A DNA stretch of 15,735 nt, from assembly GCA_946478975.1 (NCBI GenBank), contig CAMLEO010000161.1, forward strand, positions 1 through 15,735, given 5' to 3'. This document shows positions 15,247 through 15,735 of this stretch, piece by piece. A model generated the notes under the pieces. It made no database searches, was not told the DNA's origin, and saw only the letters and a program-made list of their open reading frames with translations. Numbering within the stretch: the stretch's first letter is position 1; the number at the start of each line of letters is the position of its first letter. The stretch is from an uncultured Steroidobacter sp. GTDB taxonomy: Bacteria; Pseudomonadota; Gammaproteobacteria; Steroidobacterales; Steroidobacteraceae. A program made the translations under genes and the position numbers.

Positions 15247-15735
15247 ACACGCCTCGCTGATGCCAGTACGGATACGCGGGACGAACCGCGCTGGCATCGT
15301 CGAGCTTCTTCACCTGCTCGGCGCTGAGATTCCAACCGACTGCGCCGAGGTTCTGCTTCAGCTGCTCTTCGGTGCGGGCGCCGATGATGACGCTCGACAC
15401 CGTCGGGCGCTGTAGCAGCCAGTTGAGCGCGATCTGCGGCACGGACTTGCCGGTTTCTTTCGCGACTTCATCCAGCGCGTCGACGACGTTGAACAGATAT
15501 TCCTGCGGCGGCTGTGGGCCGCTTTCGCGGCTCGCCGTGTGTTGCAGACGAGAACTGTCCGGCAGCGGCTGGCCGCGGCGAATCTTGCCGGTGAGGCGGC
15601 CCCAGCCGAGCGGGCTCCACACGATCGCACCGACTTTTTGCTCGATGCCGAGCGGCATCAGCTCCCATTCGTAGTCGCGGCCGATCAGCGAGTAGTAGGT
15701 CTGGTTGGCGACGTAGCGCGACCAGCCGTGGCGAT
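15218..15735 (-). CDS. Aldo/keto reductase, C-terminal part, open at right edge
   Basis: The C-terminal half of an aldo/keto reductase, an NADPH-dependent cytoplasmic TIM barrel enzyme that reduces aldehydes and ketones. The frame is open to the right edge. Residues encoded near the edge (WSRYVANQTYYSLIGRDYE) are typical of the family and lie upstream of the in-frame ATG at 15658, so that ATG is internal. Seen here are the SPLGWGRLTGK loop, the cofactor-binding SVIIGARTEEQLKQNL near the C-terminus and WNLSAEQVKKLD. The catalytic Asp-Tyr-Lys part lies mostly outside the window. Its last 29 bases overlap the end of the convergent amidohydrolase gene. The substrate cannot be told. Confidence 0.93.

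Overview
The window is high-GC bacterial DNA. Gene content suggests a gammaproteobacterium, tentatively of the Steroidobacter/Xanthomonas-like breadth: a Tex fragment, a DUF6600 envelope protein, a DUF885 peptidase, a GlxA-type regulator and a RAYT-like transposase. The lineage is inferred from gene families only, because no rRNA or other marker gene is present.

Left part (1-3043). The window opens inside a GMC-family oxidoreductase that runs off the left edge. A strong hairpin follows, then a 5'-truncated copy of tex that keeps only the helix-hairpin-helix and S1 end. Next comes a RAYT-like HUH/Y1 transposase gene on the minus strand. It is bracketed on both sides by inverted pairs of a short motif, TTGGACA[C/G/T]CCATC.

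Middle part (3044-7016). A minus-strand gene encodes an exported FecR/DUF6600 protein. It is transcribed away from a plus-strand gene for a protein with two cyclic-nucleotide-binding domains and a rhodanese domain. The short motif recurs five times inside the DUF6600 coding region, where it is read in two different frames, and five more times in a dense cluster at 6757-6908. I count 15 copies in all. Every copy lies within about 5 kb of the transposase gene and none lies in the right-hand 8.8 kb. This RAYT-plus-repeat system, with repeats domesticated into coding sequence, is the most unusual part of the window.

Right part (7017-15735). This is ordinary, tightly packed metabolic DNA: a secreted DUF885 metallopeptidase; an ArsC/Spx-family reductase; a xylose-isomerase-like TIM barrel enzyme; a probable two-gene unit of an isochorismatase-like hydrolase and a GlxA-family (DJ-1/PfpI plus AraC) regulator; a convergent polysaccharide deacetylase overlapping the regulator by 83 bp; a thioredoxin with a textbook terminator; an exported D-aminoacylase-like amidohydrolase lacking the usual HxH metal motif; and a convergent aldo/keto reductase that runs off the right edge. 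No tRNA, rRNA, CRISPR array or phage gene was seen.
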